A stretch of DNA of 64,000 nucleotides from Pseudomonas sp. GM41(2012) (GTDB lineage Bacteria; Pseudomonadota; Gammaproteobacteria; Pseudomonadales; Pseudomonadaceae): contig NZ_AKJN02000002.1 in assembly GCF_000282315.2 (NCBI RefSeq), forward strand, positions 248,001 to 312,000. Direction: 5' to 3'. The position numbers and the translations under genes are program-made. Each line of letters starts with the position of its first letter. Within the stretch, counting starts at the first letter, position 1. A model generated the notes under the pieces. It worked only from the letters and a program-made list of their open reading frames with translations. It had not been told where the DNA came from and made no database searches. This document shows, piece after piece, positions 9,965-17,897 of this stretch.

Positions 9965-11371
9965 ATGTCGAAGTCGGTTCAACTCATCAAAGATCATGAC
10001 GTCAAGTGGATTGATCTGCGCTTCACGGACACCAAAGGCACTCAGCACCACGTGACCATGCCGGCTCGCGACGCGCTGGATGAAGCTTTCTTCGAAGAAG
10101 GCAAAATGTTCGACGGTTCCTCCATCGCTGGCTGGAAAGGCATCGAAGCCTCCGACATGATCCTGATGCCGGACGACAGCACTGCCGTTCTCGACCCGTT
10201 CACCGAAGAGCCAACCCTGATCCTGGTTTGCGACGTGATCGAACCTTCGACCATGCAAGGCTACGACCGTGACCCACGTGCGATCGCCAAGCGTGCCGAG
10301 GAATACCTGAAGTCGACCGGTATCGGCGACACCGTATTTGTTGGTCCAGAGCCTGAATTCTTCATCTTCGACCAAGTGAAGTTCAAGTCCGACATCTCCG
10401 GCTCCATGTTCAAGATCTACTCCGAACAAGGTTCGTGGATGTCCGACCAGGACGTGGAAGGCGGCAACAAAGGCCACCGTCCAGGCGTCAAAGGCGGCTA
10501 CTTCCCGGTTCCGCCGTTCGACCACGACCACGAAATCCGTACCTCCATGTGCAACGCCATGGAAGAAATGGGCCTGGTCATCGAAGTTCACCACCACGAA
10601 GTGGCAACTGCCGGCCAGAACGAAATCGGTGTGAAGTTCAACACCCTGGTGGCCAAGGCTGACGAAGTTCAGACCCTGAAGTACTGCGTACACAACGTTG
10701 CTGATGCATACGGCCGCACCGCGACCTTCATGCCTAAGCCGCTGTACGGCGACAACGGTTCGGGTATGCACGTTCACCTGTCCATCGCCAAAGATGGCAA
10801 GAACACCTTCGCTGGCGAAGGCTATGCCGGCCTGTCCGACACCGCTCTGTACTTCATCGGCGGCATCATCAAGCACGGTAAAGCGCTGAACGGCTTCACC
10901 AACCCGTCGACCAACTCCTACAAGCGTCTGGTCCCAGGTTTCGAAGCTCCGGTAATGCTGGCCTACTCGGCTCGTAACCGTTCCGCTTCGATCCGTATTC
11001 CTTACGTGTCCAGCCCTCGCGCTCGCCGTATCGAAGCCCGCTTCCCGGATCCGGCAGCCAACCCGTACCTGGCCTTCGCTGCCCTGGTAATGGCCGGCCT
11101 GGACGGTATCCAGAACAAGATCCACCCTGGCGATGCTGCTGACAAAAACCTGTATGACCTGCCGCCTGAAGAGGCGAAAGAGATCCCACAAGTTTGCGGC
11201 AGCCTGAAAGAAGCCCTGGAAGAGCTGGACAAAGGTCGTGCGTTCCTGACCAAAGGCGGCGTTTTCAGCGACGACTTCATCGACGCTTACATCGCCCTGA
11301 AAAGCGAAGAAGAAATCAAAGTACGTACCTTCGTACACCCACTGGAATACGAGCTGTACTACAGCTGCTGA
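9965..11371 (+). CDS. glnA: Glutamine synthetase, type I
   Basis: 468 residues. It catalyses ATP-dependent condensation of glutamate and ammonia to glutamine, as a cytoplasmic dodecamer. The signature regions are visible: FDGSSIAGW near residue 50, the [14 protein letters not shown] segment near 260, and the C-terminal adenylylation loop [13 protein letters not shown] near residue 398, with the modifiable tyrosine present, so GlnE control is expected. A good ribosome site (GGAGG) precedes the ATG. It is transcribed from the sigma-54 promoter above and closed by a strong terminator. The ntrBC genes lie 1.6 kb downstream after two DUF4124 genes. Confidence 0.98.
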   Translation: MSKSVQLIKDHDVKWIDLRFTDTKGTQHHVTMPARDALDEAFFEEGKMFDGSSIAGWKGIEASDMILMPDDSTAVLDPFTEEPTLILVCDVIEPSTMQGYDRDPRAIAKRAEEYLKSTGIGDTVFVGPEPEFFIFDQVKFKSDISGSMFKIYSEQGSWMSDQDVEGGNKGHRPGVKGGYFPVPPFDHDHEIRTSMCNAMEEMGLVIEVHHHEVATAGQNEIGVKFNTLVAKADEVQTLKYCVHNVADAYGRTATFMPKPLYGDNGSGMHVHLSIAKDGKNTFAGEGYAGLSDTALYFIGGIIKHGKALNGFTNPSTNSYKRLVPGFEAPVMLAYSARNRSASIRIPYVSSPRARRIEARFPDPAANPYLAFAALVMAGLDGIQNKIHPGDAADKNLYDLPPEEAKEIPQVCGSLKEALEELDKGRAFLTKGGVFSDDFIDAYIALKSEEEIKVRTFVHPLEYELYYSC

Positions 11372-11400
11372 TCCGGTAGCGCCTGCGCAAGCGGCGTGAC

Positions 11401-11432
11401 AAAAAAGAGGCCTCCTTCGGGAGGCCTTTTTT
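11401..11432 (+). terminator. glnA terminator
   Basis: GGCCTCC-TTCG-GGAGGCC stem-loop with a stable tetraloop and a run of six T, 29 bp after the glnA stop. Confidence 0.93.
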
Positions 11433-11462
11433 ATGCCCGCGGTTTAGAGACCAACACAGAAC

Positions 11463-11556
11463 CCTGTGGGAGCGAGCCTGCTCGCGATAGCATTATTTCA
11501 TTCAACATTGATGTTGACTGTTCCACCGCTATCGCGAGCAGGCTCACTCCCACAGG
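11463..11556. repeat. REP doublet (REPIN-like), family B
   Basis: Inverted 28-nt arms (11463-11490 and 11529-11556) carry the core TGTGGGAGCGAGCCTGCTCG. Family B recurs at 16996, 20023, 29056, 59732 and 62557 in this window. It lies between the glnA terminator and the DUF4124 genes. Confidence 0.85.
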
Positions 11557-11669
11557 GGTTTGCGGTGTTTGGGAGATCGATGTAAATCATGCCCGGATGT
11601 TTATGAATTGGGTCAACCGGCGCCCCTGACCTATGCTGCAAGCCAACGCCTTCGCTTCCGGTCAATTTT

Positions 11670-12179
11670 ATGGGTCGTGGTTTTCTATTGATGCTGCTGT
11701 TGATCGCCCTGCCCGCTGCAGCGCAGATCTACAAGTACACCGACGCCGACGGCAATACCGCCTACAGCAATCAACCGCCCGATGGCGTGAAGGCTCAGCC
11801 GGTCGAGTTGCCACCGCTGAACAGGGTTGAGCCCCAATCTCCTTCTGCGCCACCTGTCGAAGCCACCAGCCGCGAACAGCCGCGCAGCGCTTACGAGGTG
11901 CTGGAGCTGTCCAACTTACCCACCACCGAAGCGCTGCGTGCCAACAACGGCACCTTCACCGTCAACGTGCTGATCAAACCCCGCCTGCAAGGCCCTCATC
12001 TGTTCAGGCTGTTGCTGGACGATCAACCTTACGGCCAGCCGAGCAACGTGCCGATCCTGCAACTGGTCAATATTGATCGCGGCACACACAGCCTCGCGGT
12101 GCAGGTGATCGACGGGGAAAACATCGTTCAACAAAGTCCCACCGTGACGTTCACCGTACAACGGGTGCACAAGCCGTGA
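11670..12179 (+). CDS. DUF4124-containing secreted protein, copy 1
   Basis: 169 residues beginning MGRGFLLMLLLIALPAAAQ, a signal peptide, followed directly by the short DUF4124 motif IYKYTDADGNTAYSNQPP. A Pro-rich linker and a C-terminal beta-rich region follow. The function of DUF4124 is unknown; it is common in proteobacterial envelope proteins. Its stop codon overlaps the GTG start of the next gene, and the two proteins are similar in layout (signal peptide, DUF4124, and a C-terminal segment with NIDRG), so they look like tandem paralogs in one operon. No strong ribosome site is visible before the ATG. Confidence 0.8.
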   Translation: MGRGFLLMLLLIALPAAAQIYKYTDADGNTAYSNQPPDGVKAQPVELPPLNRVEPQSPSAPPVEATSREQPRSAYEVLELSNLPTTEALRANNGTFTVNVLIKPRLQGPHLFRLLLDDQPYGQPSNVPILQLVNIDRGTHSLAVQVIDGENIVQQSPTVTFTVQRVHKP

Positions 12180-12796
12180 GGCTGTGGCTGCTGATCATCT
12201 ACTTGATCGCCCTGCCAGTGACGGCAGAGGTGTTCACCTACGTCGACGCCCAGGGCAATCGGGTCTACACCGATAAGCCAGGCTCCAGCAACGCCAAGCG
12301 CGTGCCACTGGCGACGAGTAACCGCATGTCCGCCAACCCTGGCGGCGCAGCACCGGTGATGGCTGGAAAGAAGGCCGAAACAAAACCACTGCTCCACTAC
12401 GACATGCTGAGAGTACTGGTGCCGGAGCCAGACGCCACGGTACGCAGCAATGCTGGCGAAATTATCGTCAGCGTCACCAGCGAACCCGGCCTGCAGCGAG
12501 GCCATCGCTACCAACTGCTACTCGACGGCCAACCCACCGCAGCGCCCGGCCTGAGCCCCGTGTTCGCCCTGAGCAACATCGATCGAGGCAGCCATAACCT
12601 CTCCGTGGAAATCCTCGACGAGCAGGGCCGCACGGTCGAGCGCACCGCCAACCAGCCGTTTCACATGCTGCGCATCTCCCTCGCGCAGAAGCGCCAGGTC
12701 AAACCCTGCGCCCTCTCCGATTACGGCCAACGGCCGGAATGTCCGCTCAAAGACAAACCCGTAGAAGAAAAAAATCCCTTCCTGCGCTTCTTCTAA
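12176..12796 (+). CDS. DUF4124-containing secreted protein, copy 2
   Basis: 206 residues with a GTG start overlapping the stop of the preceding gene by four bases, which implies translational coupling. A signal peptide (MRLWLLIIYLIALPVTA) is followed by the DUF4124 motif VFTYVDAQGNRVYTDKP. The C-terminal part shares LLLDGQP and SNIDRGSHNLSVEILD with copy 1 (LLLDDQP, VNIDRGTHSLAVQVID), supporting a duplication. Function unknown. Genes like these sit between glnA and ntrB in pseudomonads, but nothing in the sequence ties them to nitrogen control. Confidence 0.8.
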   Translation: MRLWLLIIYLIALPVTAEVFTYVDAQGNRVYTDKPGSSNAKRVPLATSNRMSANPGGAAPVMAGKKAETKPLLHYDMLRVLVPEPDATVRSNAGEIIVSVTSEPGLQRGHRYQLLLDGQPTAAPGLSPVFALSNIDRGSHNLSVEILDEQGRTVERTANQPFHMLRISLAQKRQVKPCALSDYGQRPECPLKDKPVEEKNPFLRFF

Positions 12797-12812
12797 CGCC
12801 GTTCAGGTTTGC

Positions 12813-12829
12813 GCACTATATTGGTGCAA
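12813..12829. promoter_or_regulatory. NtrC-binding site (enhancer type) upstream of ntrB
   Basis: GCACTATATTGGTGCAA fits the NtrC dyad GCACY-N5-GGTGC exactly and is, as far as I recall, the same as the classical high-affinity site upstream of enterobacterial glnA. A further TTGCACC half lies at 12834-12840. The centre is about 160 bp upstream of the start predicted from the sigma-54 box at 12955. Confidence 0.75.
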
Positions 12830-12954
12830 TTGGTTGCACCGTACCCATATACCAACCCATTTTGGTTCGAAAGTACCCGTCAAAGCTGGCAGAACGCCAC
12901 GCAAACGAGCGTCAAACGCCCGTTTCAGGCCTTAAACGCTTCTTTTCGGAGCCT

Positions 12955-12970
12955 TGGTTTGGTTTTTGCA
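12955..12970 (+). promoter_or_regulatory. Candidate sigma-54 promoter of ntrBC
   Basis: TGGTTTGGTTTTTGCA keeps the GG and GC dinucleotides at -24/-12 with consensus spacing, although the -24 block (TGGTTTG) is weaker than usual. It would start RNA near 12981, 46 bp ahead of the ntrB ATG. The NtrC site upstream makes autoactivation plausible. A sigma-70 promoter is not excluded. Confidence 0.5.
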
Positions 12971-13026
12971 TTTTCCTCGTATCGGCGCGTTATTCACGCG
13001 CATGCCCTGCTCCAAAAGAGGTCCTG

Positions 13027-14112
13027 ATGACCATTAGCGACGCACTGCATCGATTGCTACTCGACAACCTGACCACCGCCACCATTCTGCTCGATGCCGA
13101 ACTGCGCCTTGAGTACATGAACCCGGCGGCGGAGATGCTCCTGGCCATCAGCGGTCAGCGTAGCCATGGGCAGTTCATCAGTGAGTTGTTCACCGAATCC
13201 ACCGAGGCGCTGAACTCCCTGCGCCAGGCGGTCCAGCAGGCACATCCGTTCACCAAGCGTGAAGCGATGCTCACCGCCCTCACCGGCCAGACGCTGACCG
13301 TCGACTACGCGGTAACGCCCATCCTGGCCAACGGCGCCACCATGCTGCTGCTGGAAGTCCACCCCCGTGACCGCTTGCTGCGAATCACCAAGGAAGAGGC
13401 GCAGCTGTCGAAACAGGAAACCAGCAAGATGCTGGTGCGCGGCCTCGCTCACGAGATCAAGAATCCTCTCGGCGGGATTCGCGGCGCGGCGCAATTGCTC
13501 GCCCGTGAACTGCCGGAAGAAAGCCTGCGCGACTACACCAACGTGATCATTGAAGAGGCCGACCGCCTGCGCAATCTGGTCGATCGCATGCTCGGCTCCA
13601 ACAAGCTGCCGTCACTGGCGATGTGCAATGTCCACGAAGTTCTGGAACGCGTTTGTCATCTGGTGGAGGCCGAAAGCCAGGGTTGCATCACTTTGGTGCG
13701 CGACTACGACCCAAGCATTCCCGACGTGTTGATCGATCGCGAACAGATGATTCAGGCCGTGCTGAACATCGTGCGCAATGCGATGCAGGCCATCAGCAGC
13801 CAGAACGAGCTGCGCCTTGGCCGCATCAGCCTGCGCACCCGCGCCATGCGCCAGTTCACCATCGGCCACGTGCGCCATCGTCTGGTGACCAAGATCGAAA
13901 TCATCGACAACGGCCCGGGCATTCCCGCGGAATTGCAGGAAACCATCTTCTTTCCCATGGTCAGCGGCCGCCCGGACGGTACCGGGCTGGGCCTGGCCAT
14001 TACCCAGAACATCATCAGCCAGCACCAGGGCCTGATCGAATGTGACAGCCATCCAGGCCACACCACCTTCTCGATCTTTCTGCCACTGGAACAAGGAGCC
14101 ACATCGACATGA
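13027..14112 (+). CDS. ntrB: Nitrogen-regulation sensor histidine kinase/phosphatase NtrB
   Basis: 361 residues from ATG 13027; the frame is open further upstream but that part has no family similarity. An N-terminal PAS domain (LLDNLTTATILLDAELRLEYMN) lies at about residues 10-120. The phosphoacceptor motif GLAHEIKNPLGGIRGAAQLL follows, then the kinase ATPase boxes IVRNAMQAI (N), DNGPGIP (G1) and GRPDGTGLGLAI (G2). There are no membrane segments, as expected for the cytosolic NtrB that answers to PII. It phosphorylates NtrC under nitrogen limitation. Its stop overlaps the ntrC start by four bases. Confidence 0.97.
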   Translation: MTISDALHRLLLDNLTTATILLDAELRLEYMNPAAEMLLAISGQRSHGQFISELFTESTEALNSLRQAVQQAHPFTKREAMLTALTGQTLTVDYAVTPILANGATMLLLEVHPRDRLLRITKEEAQLSKQETSKMLVRGLAHEIKNPLGGIRGAAQLLARELPEESLRDYTNVIIEEADRLRNLVDRMLGSNKLPSLAMCNVHEVLERVCHLVEAESQGCITLVRDYDPSIPDVLIDREQMIQAVLNIVRNAMQAISSQNELRLGRISLRTRAMRQFTIGHVRHRLVTKIEIIDNGPGIPAELQETIFFPMVSGRPDGTGLGLAITQNIISQHQGLIECDSHPGHTTFSIFLPLEQGATST

Positions 14113-15545
14113 GCCGTAGTGAAACCGTGTGGATCGTCGATGACGACCGTTCTATCCGTTGGGTCCTGGAAAAAGCCTTGCAGCAAGAAGGCATGACCAC
14201 GCAAAGCTTCGACAGCGCCGATGGCGTGATGAGCCGCCTGGCGCGCCAGCAGCCGGACGTGATCATCTCCGACATTCGCATGCCGGGTGCCAGTGGCCTG
14301 GACCTTCTGGCGCGGATTCGCGAACAACACCCACGGCTGCCGGTCATCATCATGACCGCTCACTCCGATCTGGACAGCGCTGTCGCGTCCTATCAGGGCG
14401 GCGCGTTTGAATACCTGCCGAAACCGTTCGACGTTGACGAAGCGGTGTCGCTGGTCAAGCGCGCGAACCAGCACGCCCAGGAACAGCAAGGCCTGGAAGT
14501 CCCGGTCGCCTTGACCCGCACCCCGGAAATCATCGGTGAAGCGCCGGCGATGCAAGAAGTGTTTCGCGCCATCGGGCGCTTGAGCCACTCCAACATCACT
14601 GTACTGATCAACGGCGAATCCGGTACCGGTAAAGAGTTGGTGGCACACGCGCTGCACCGTCACAGTCCGCGTGCGGCTTCGCCGTTCATTGCGCTGAACA
14701 TGGCGGCGATCCCGAAAGACCTGATGGAATCCGAGCTGTTCGGCCATGAGAAAGGCGCGTTCACCGGGGCGGCCAACCTGCGTCGCGGGCGTTTTGAACA
14801 GGCTGACGGCGGCACGCTGTTCCTCGATGAAATCGGCGACATGCCGGCAGACACCCAGACTCGTTTGCTGCGGGTGTTGGCGGACGGCGAGTTCTACCGC
14901 GTCGGCGGCCATGTGCCGGTGAAGGTCGATGTGCGAATCATCGCCGCGACTCACCAGAATCTGGAAACCCTGGTGCATGCCGGGAAATTCCGTGAGGACT
15001 TGTTCCACCGCCTCAACGTGATTCGCATCCACATTCCACGGTTGTCGGACCGTCGCGAAGACATCCCGACCCTGGCCAAGCACTTCCTCAGCCGCGCCGC
15101 GCAAGAACTGGCGGTCGAGCCGAAGCTGCTGAAAAGCGAAACCGAGGAATACCTGAAGAACCTGCCGTGGGGCGGCAACGTGCGTCAGCTGGAAAACACC
15201 TGCCGCTGGATCACGGTGATGGCTTCGGGTCGCGAAGTGCACATCAGCGACCTGCCGCCGGAGCTGCTGAACCTGCCGCAGGATTCGGCGCCGGTCACCA
15301 ACTGGGAGCAAGCGCTGCGCCAGTGGGCCGATCAGGCGTTGGCTCGTGGCCAGTCGAGCCTGCTCGACAGCGCTGTGCCGGCGTTCGAACGGATCATGAT
15401 CGAAACCGCCCTCAAACACACCGCCGGCCGCCGCCGCGATGCCGCCGTTTTGCTGGGCTGGGGGCGTAATACCCTGACGCGCAAGATCAAGGAACTGGGG
15501 ATGAAGGTTGATGGCGGGGATGATGATGAGGGGGATGAGGGTTAA
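14109..15545 (+). CDS. ntrC: Sigma-54-dependent response regulator NtrC
   Basis: 478 residues. The receiver domain has the acidic pocket DDD at 11-13 and phosphoacceptor D55 (VIISDIRMPG). The AAA+ domain has Walker A GESGTGKE, the sigma-54 contact loop GAFTGA and Walker B GGTLFLDEIGD. The C-terminal Fis-type helix-turn-helix ends near LGWGRNTLTRKIKELG, followed by an acidic GDDDEGDEG tail. It activates sigma-54 promoters such as those in front of glnA and nrsZ here. The ATGA overlap with ntrB indicates coupled translation. Confidence 0.98.
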   Translation: MSRSETVWIVDDDRSIRWVLEKALQQEGMTTQSFDSADGVMSRLARQQPDVIISDIRMPGASGLDLLARIREQHPRLPVIIMTAHSDLDSAVASYQGGAFEYLPKPFDVDEAVSLVKRANQHAQEQQGLEVPVALTRTPEIIGEAPAMQEVFRAIGRLSHSNITVLINGESGTGKELVAHALHRHSPRAASPFIALNMAAIPKDLMESELFGHEKGAFTGAANLRRGRFEQADGGTLFLDEIGDMPADTQTRLLRVLADGEFYRVGGHVPVKVDVRIIAATHQNLETLVHAGKFREDLFHRLNVIRIHIPRLSDRREDIPTLAKHFLSRAAQELAVEPKLLKSETEEYLKNLPWGGNVRQLENTCRWITVMASGREVHISDLPPELLNLPQDSAPVTNWEQALRQWADQALARGQSSLLDSAVPAFERIMIETALKHTAGRRRDAAVLLGWGRNTLTRKIKELGMKVDGGDDDEGDEG

Positions 15546-15579
15546 GCAGCCTGGAGTTCTTCACTGACAGTTACATCCA

Positions 15580-15662
15580 ATCGCGGGCAAGCCTTGCTCC
15601 TACAGGATCTACGCCATATCAACATTGGCGTATGACCTGTAGGAGCAAGGCTTGCCCGCGAT
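15580..15662. repeat. REP doublet (REPIN-like), family A
   Basis: Inverted 27-nt arms at 15580-15606 and 15636-15662 match each other exactly and match the arms at 2590-2655. The element sits between the ntrC stop and the NtrC-type site of nrsZ. Confidence 0.88.
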
Positions 15663-15678
15663 GCTTTATGGGGCCTCA

Positions 15679-15695
15679 TGCACCGTGGCAATGCA
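15679..15695. promoter_or_regulatory. Candidate NtrC-binding site for nrsZ
   Basis: TGCACC-GTGGC-AATGCA has one perfect NtrC half site and a second matching at four of six bases. A second TGCACC half starts at 15692. The centre is about 178 bp upstream of the start predicted from the sigma-54 promoter at 15839. Confidence 0.5.
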
Positions 15696-15772
15696 CCGTG
15701 AACCGCAATCGCGCACAAACACTGATCCATTACCTCACCACTTTTCGCAATCGAACCCCTATCGAAAAAACA

Positions 15773-15799
15773 CGAAAGCCCCGGAATACGGGGCTTTCG
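15773..15799. terminator. Stem-loop terminator between ntrC and nrsZ
   Basis: A perfect 11-bp stem (CGAAAGCCCCG / CGGGGCTTTCG) with a five-base loop. The uridine-rich side (TGTTTTTTCG) is on the minus strand, but the stem could end ntrBC transcripts as well, separating that operon from nrsZ. Confidence 0.6.
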
Positions 15800-15838
15800 A
15801 CGTTTCAGCGCGACATTCTGTTTCAACTTGTTAAAACC

Positions 15839-15854
15839 TGGCACGCCCCCTGCA
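15839..15854 (+). promoter_or_regulatory. Sigma-54 promoter of nrsZ
   Basis: TGGCACGCCCCCTGCA is close to a perfect sigma-54 promoter (TGGCACG-N4-TTGCA), with the GG and GC at exact spacing. The predicted RNA start is near 15865. Confidence 0.88.
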
Positions 15855-15864
15855 ATAGTCCATT

Positions 15865-16090
15865 CAGTGATTCAGTTCACTACCCAGTTTCGGGGACCTT
15901 GGTACAGGCAGGCCGGGGATTCCCCTCTTTACACCGGGCTCACACCGCACAAGCGACGAGCCCAAGCAGTTTTGGGGCCCTTGATACAGGCAGGTCAGGG
16001 GTTCCTTCTTTACACCGGGCTCACGGCGCAATGCGCGAGCCCCGCCGTTTTGGGGACCTTGGTACAGGCAGGCCGGGGATTCCCTCTTTT
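15865..16090 (+). ncRNA. nrsZ: Nitrogen-regulated small RNA NrsZ (three-module)
   Basis: The gene is placed from the sigma-54 promoter to the pyrimidine/T-rich end at 16082-16090. Three repeated modules begin near 15891, 15973 and 16051 with a period of about 80 bp; each opens with GGGG-CCTTG-TACAGGCAGG-C and continues into a C/T-rich stretch. Modules 1 and 2 contain a strong stem-loop, GGGCTC paired with GAGCCC (15936-15963 and 16017-16042). P. aeruginosa NrsZ is encoded in the same position downstream of ntrC, depends on NtrB/NtrC and sigma-54, and is processed into shorter forms that affect swarming and rhamnolipid genes. Position, promoter and repeated modules make this the homolog. Targets in this strain are unknown and the ends are predicted. 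The 3' end abuts the stop of the convergent gene at 16089. Confidence 0.85.
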
Positions 16091-16529
16091 ATTGCTCTCG
16101 GAGATGGATCTCCAGCCGCCAGCGGTCATCGACCTCGCTACCGGCCCACTCGCCCTGCAGTGGCCGGGCCGCCACCACCGTCAGCAACAACCCCCCATCA
16201 CTCAAACGCACGCGCCAGTTCGCGCTCTTGTCGTTGATTTTGAGCTGACCTTTCTGCGCCTTTCCTTCAGCCTCGAACAGCAACGCGAGGCTACCGTCGA
16301 CGAACTCGCCGTGAGCCTTGGGTTCGTTGTTGAACCACACCACCAGTCCATCGCCCGTGACCTCGACCTGCTGCAATTCGCTGGGGTCGGGCGTGGTCAG
16401 GCGACCGATCATCAGCCCCACCATCACCCCGACAATCGCCAGCGAAGCCATCACTCGCGGGAATAGCTTCGAACGCGGGTCAGCTTCAGGCGTAGAATGC
16501 CGTTCATCTTTACCTTCGGAGCCGTGCAT
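16089..16529 (-). CDS. Membrane-anchored hypothetical protein downstream of ntrC
   Basis: 146 residues with a charged N-terminus (MHGSEGKDERHS), one transmembrane helix at about 26-45 (VMASLAIVGVMVGLMIGRL) and a soluble, probably periplasmic, beta-rich tail. No named domain is recognised. A gene of this kind occupies the same place between ntrC/nrsZ and trmL in P. aeruginosa. It is head-to-head with trmL: the two ATG codons share the bases CATG. Its stop codon lies at the very end of nrsZ, so transcripts from it would run antisense into the sRNA. Confidence 0.75.
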   Translation of the reverse strand: MHGSEGKDERHSTPEADPRSKLFPRVMASLAIVGVMVGLMIGRLTTPDPSELQQVEVTGDGLVVWFNNEPKAHGEFVDGSLALLFEAEGKAQKGQLKINDKSANWRVRLSDGGLLLTVVAARPLQGEWAGSEVDDRWRLEIHLREQ

Positions 16530-16983
16530 GTTTCACGTCATCCTTTTCCAACCAGAAATTCCGCCGAATACCGGCAACGTTATCAGGCTGTGCGCCAACA
16601 GTGGCTGCCACCTGCATTTGATCGAACCGCTGGGCTTCGAGATGGACGACAAGCGTCTGCGCCGGGCCGGCCTCGATTACCACGAGTATGCCACCCTGCA
16701 ACGCCACGCAGACCTCGCCAGCTGTCTGGAAAGCCTCGGTCATCCTCGGCTGTTCGCCTTTACCACCAAGGGCTCGCGGCCGTTCCACGATGCCAGCTTC
16801 GCCGAGGGCGATGCGTTCCTGTTCGGCCCGGAAAGCCGTGGTTTGCCGGCAGAAGTACTCGATGCCCTGCCCGGCGAACAGCGCCTGCGCCTGCCGATGC
16901 GTGAAGGCTGCCGTAGCCTGAACCTGTCGAACACCGTGGCGGTCGCCGTGTACGAGGCCTGGCGCCAAAACGGGTTCAAATAA
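16528..16983 (+). CDS. trmL: tRNA (cytidine/uridine-2'-O-)-methyltransferase TrmL
   Basis: 151 residues from ATG 16528, preceded by GGAG; the frame is open upstream but the family begins at MFHVILFQPEIPPNTGN. SPOUT-fold methyltransferase that modifies the wobble ribose of tRNA-Leu. Family motifs are PEIPPNTGNVIRLCAN at the N-terminus, FGPESRGLP, and the knotted SAM site LRLPM...SLNLSNTVAVAVYEAWRQ at the C-terminus. It is divergent from the membrane protein gene with overlapping start codons. Confidence 0.95.
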   Translation: MFHVILFQPEIPPNTGNVIRLCANSGCHLHLIEPLGFEMDDKRLRRAGLDYHEYATLQRHADLASCLESLGHPRLFAFTTKGSRPFHDASFAEGDAFLFGPESRGLPAEVLDALPGEQRLRLPMREGCRSLNLSNTVAVAVYEAWRQNGFK

Positions 16984-16995
16984 CACCACATAACA

Positions 16996-17089
16996 AATGT
17001 GGGAGCGGGCTTGCTCGCGAAGGGGCCATAACATTCAACATCATCGTTGTCTGTTACACCGCTTTCGCGAGCAAGCCCGCTCCCACATT
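16996..17089. repeat. REP doublet (REPIN-like), family B
   Basis: Inverted 26-nt arms centred on TGTGGGAGCGGGCTTGCTCG separate the convergent genes trmL and secB. Confidence 0.85.
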
Positions 17090-17114
17090 GGACTTGCTTC
17101 GATGCTCAGACCGC

Positions 17115-17600
17115 TTATTGAACGGTTGGAGTCTCGCCAGCCGCCTGCATGCGTTGCAGCTCTTGTGCGTACAGCGCGTCGAAGTTCACCGGGGCCAGCA
17201 TCAGCGCCGGGAACGAACCGCGGGTGACCAGGCTGTCCAGGGTTTCGCGAGCGTACGGGAACAGGATGTTCGGGCAGAACGCGCCGAGGGTGTGGCTCAT
17301 CGAAGCGTCGTCGAGGTTCTTGATCAGGAAGATCCCGGCCTGTTGCACTTCAGCAATGAACGCCACTTCTTCACCGTTTTTCACGGTAACTGACAAAGTC
17401 AGTACGACTTCGTGGAAGTCGCCTTCCAGGGCCTTTTGACGGGTGTTCAGATCCAGACCGACGCTCGGTTCCCACTGCTGGCGGAAGATTGCCGGGCTTT
17501 TCGGTGCTTCGAAGGACAAGTCACGTACATAGATGCGCTGCAAGGAGAATTGCGGTGCGGTTTCTTCTTCGCTAGCTGCAGTGTTCTGTTGGTCAGTCAT
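17115..17600 (-). CDS. secB: Protein-export chaperone SecB
   Basis: 161 residues, the family length. Cytosolic tetrameric chaperone that holds preproteins unfolded and passes them to SecA. SecB features include [19 protein letters not shown] at residues 18-36 and the C-terminal [20 protein letters not shown] segment; the tail is rich in small and polar residues. It forms a group with grxC and a rhodanese-like gene upstream on the same strand (41-bp and 1-bp gaps), the order seen in other gammaproteobacteria. Confidence 0.97.
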   Translation of the reverse strand: MTDQQNTAASEEETAPQFSLQRIYVRDLSFEAPKSPAIFRQQWEPSVGLDLNTRQKALEGDFHEVVLTLSVTVKNGEEVAFIAEVQQAGIFLIKNLDDASMSHTLGAFCPNILFPYARETLDSLVTRGSFPALMLAPVNFDALYAQELQRMQAAGETPTVQ

Positions 17601-17641
17601 CTCAGATCCTTTCTGATCTTGGGGTCTTATAGGGAAGGCAT

Positions 17642-17896
17642 TCAGGCCTTGAGCATGGCGTCGAGCTTGCCGGCGCGCTCAAGGGCGAACAAATCATCAC
17701 AACCACCCACGTGGGTGCTGCCGATCCAGATCTGTGGCACGGACGTACGTCCGGCCTTCTGAGCCATGGCGGCACGCACCTGCGGCTTGCCATCGACCTT
17801 GATCTCTTCGAAGGCCACGCCTTTGTTCTCGAGCAGGTACTTGGCTCGCGAACAGTAAGGGCAGTAATCGCTGGAATAGACGACGACGTTGCTCAT
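17642..17896 (-). CDS. grxC: Glutaredoxin 3
   Basis: 84 residues. Small cytoplasmic dithiol glutaredoxin that reduces disulfides with glutathione. The redox motif CPYC is at residues 12-15, and the cis-proline/GSH-binding segment [19 protein letters not shown] is intact. It starts one base after the stop of the rhodanese-like gene and is followed by secB. Confidence 0.95.
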   Translation of the reverse strand: MSNVVVYSSDYCPYCSRAKYLLENKGVAFEEIKVDGKPQVRAAMAQKAGRTSVPQIWIGSTHVGGCDDLFALERAGKLDAMLKA

Positions 17897-17897
17897 A

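Noticed and set aside
9809-11338. A 509-codon minus-strand frame opposite glnA
   Set aside because: Antisense of glnA with no family features; it also runs through the glnA promoter.
13752-15419. A 555-codon minus-strand frame opposite ntrB and ntrC
   Set aside because: Shadow frame; no start signal and no recognisable domain.
15891-16090. Repeated units of about 80 bp looked at first like a short CRISPR array
   Set aside because: Period and spacing do not fit, units are diverged throughout, and there is a sigma-54 promoter and known sRNA position; explained as nrsZ.
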